In this document: positions 20,286-20,893 of the stretch, one piece after another
How the letters are laid out: every line of letters begins with the position of its first letter
How positions within the stretch are numbered: the first letter of the stretch is position 1
DNA from: Plantago elongata
Taxonomy: Eukaryota > Streptophyta > Magnoliopsida > Lamiales > Plantaginaceae
Direction of reading: 5' to 3'
NCBI GenBank assembly: GCA_036897095.1
Contig: JAYMSP010003145.1
Span: 1 to 20,893, forward strand
DNA length: 20,893 nt
Program-made: the position numbers and the translations under genes
The notes under the pieces: generated by a model
The model's input: only the letters and a program-made list of their open reading frames with translations
Database searches by the model: none
Told to the model about the DNA's origin: nothing

Positions 20286-20593
20286 AATATATGTATATAA
20301 GGGAAAATTACAGATGACACCCCTTAAATATCACCCCTTTTCATTTTCGTCCCTGGATCTCAAACTATTACAGAGTCGTCCGAAAATTTGTACTAGACGA
20401 TTTCAAAAATTACAAATAGGTCCAAAAGTCGACGGAAGAGGAGAGAGAGTGCTGACATGGCGCTGATGTGGTGGGGAAAGTTCGCCTTAATAACAAAAAT
20501 GCCATCGCCTCTTTTCATTTTTACTTTTCTTTTTGTGGGTAAATGGTTTTTCTTTTCTTTTTCCTTTTTCTTTCTTCTGGCGGTTGGACCTGG

Positions 20594-20739
20594 GTGTAAT
20601 TGATTTAAACAAATTTGTAGGAACTAGCTGTTGGTGTCACGTGTATATCACGTGGGGATGGTACTGTAATTAACATTGTAAAATTCAGGGACTAATCTGT
20701 AATTGATTCGAAATAATTTCAAAAAACTAGCCGTTGGGA
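20594..20739. repeat. Direct repeat of about 42 bp in a leader region
   Basis: TGTAATTGATT…AACTAGC(T/C)GTTGG occurs at about 20594-20635 and again at 20698-20739. The copies are diverged. Each is preceded by a GG-containing word and lies upstream of the TATA-like box of the truncated gene at the right edge. Confidence 0.7.
20638..20654 (+). promoter_or_regulatory. Pair of perfect G-boxes 11 bp apart
   Basis: CACGTG occurs at 20638-20643 and 20649-20654. The start-to-start distance of 11 bp puts both on the same helical face. They lie about 190-200 bp upstream of the ATG at 20841. G-boxes bind bHLH and bZIP factors; function here is inferred. Confidence 0.4.
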
Positions 20740-20840
20740 TCAGGTTTTGTGGTGATTTTGGTGCTTTTTATACCACTTTTGAAGCTGTTTTTGTTCATGT
20801 TAGAAGCTATTGTTCTCCCCTCTATTCTTGTACAATAGTT

Positions 20841-20893
20841 ATGGCTTCTAGTGGATCTCGAACAAGTGCTAGGGCCAATGGTCAGTCTAGAGG
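20841..20893 (+). CDS. N-terminus of an unidentified protein, cut by window end
   Basis: From the ATG, 17 complete codons encode a Ser/Arg-rich start (MASSGSRTSARANGQSR) with no stop before the edge. A TATA-like box lies about 70 bp upstream. The leader resembles the 5' part of plant transposable elements. Short Ser/Arg N-termini of this kind occur in plant GRF-type zinc-finger and transposon-derived proteins, but 17 residues are far too few for an assignment. Confidence 0.35.
   Translation, partial: MASSGSRTSARANGQSR

Larger units (their letters stand above)
20301..20840 (+). mobile_element. Putative 5' end of a Mutator-like element or TE-derived gene
   Basis: The sequence beginning GGGAAAATTACAG has the look of plant Mutator-like terminal regions (GGG start, then a translation-free A/T and CCC-rich leader). 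It continues through a CTGACATGGCGCTGATGTGG stretch that is also common in such leaders. A duplicated segment (about 20594-20635 and 20698-20739, about 103-bp period) and a TTTTATACC TATA-like box (20767-20775) precede the ATG at 20841. The opposite terminus is outside the window, so neither terminal repeats nor a 9-bp target duplication can be tested. Confidence 0.3.

Overview
This is a stretch of plant nuclear chromosome. It is AT-rich, its genes are split by many short GT-AG introns, it carries MITE-like and other degraded repeats, and its three recognisable genes are all typical of land plants. The proteins and the repeat style suggest a eudicot, possibly an asterid such as Lamiales, but that is an impression I cannot confirm without a search. 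Exon edges were joined by hand from splice sites, reading frame and family knowledge.

Layout. Positions 1-2266 are non-coding and hold a degraded GGCC-rich repeat, an (AT)12 microsatellite, a 38-bp-period duplication and the upstream region of the first gene. Positions 2267-6931 (+) are an eight-exon cytosolic aldehyde dehydrogenase of the ALDH2C4/REF1 type, 506 aa, with all catalytic residues. Positions 7551-11693 (-) are a fifteen-exon gene for HCF101, the chloroplast 4Fe-4S scaffold P-loop ATPase, 536 aa and apparently intact. It converges on the ALDH gene, with about 620 bp between the stop codons. A 973-bp divergent spacer separates it from an intronless DUF538 gene for a small secreted protein (12667-13110, +, 147 aa).

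The right third, 13111-20840, has no convincing gene. It contains a diverged tandem duplication (about 13270-13640), a Stowaway-like MITE (about 15837-16066), short direct repeats (16352-16648), two unrelated tandem arrays (18317-18405 and 18476-18660) and a second GGCC-rich repeat (20155-20285). From about 20301 the sequence looks like the 5' part of a transposon-derived or young gene: duplicated leader segments, two G-boxes, a TATA-like box and an ATG at 20841 that runs off the window.

The three genes do not form a pathway. The ALDH makes hydroxycinnamic acids in the cytosol, HCF101 serves photosystem I assembly in the plastid stroma, and the DUF538 protein is probably secreted. I see no strong case for a new biological system. 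The best leads are a GC-AG intron in the ALDH gene, MYB-type AC elements clustered upstream of and inside its first intron, and the two tandem arrays near 18.3-18.7 kb.
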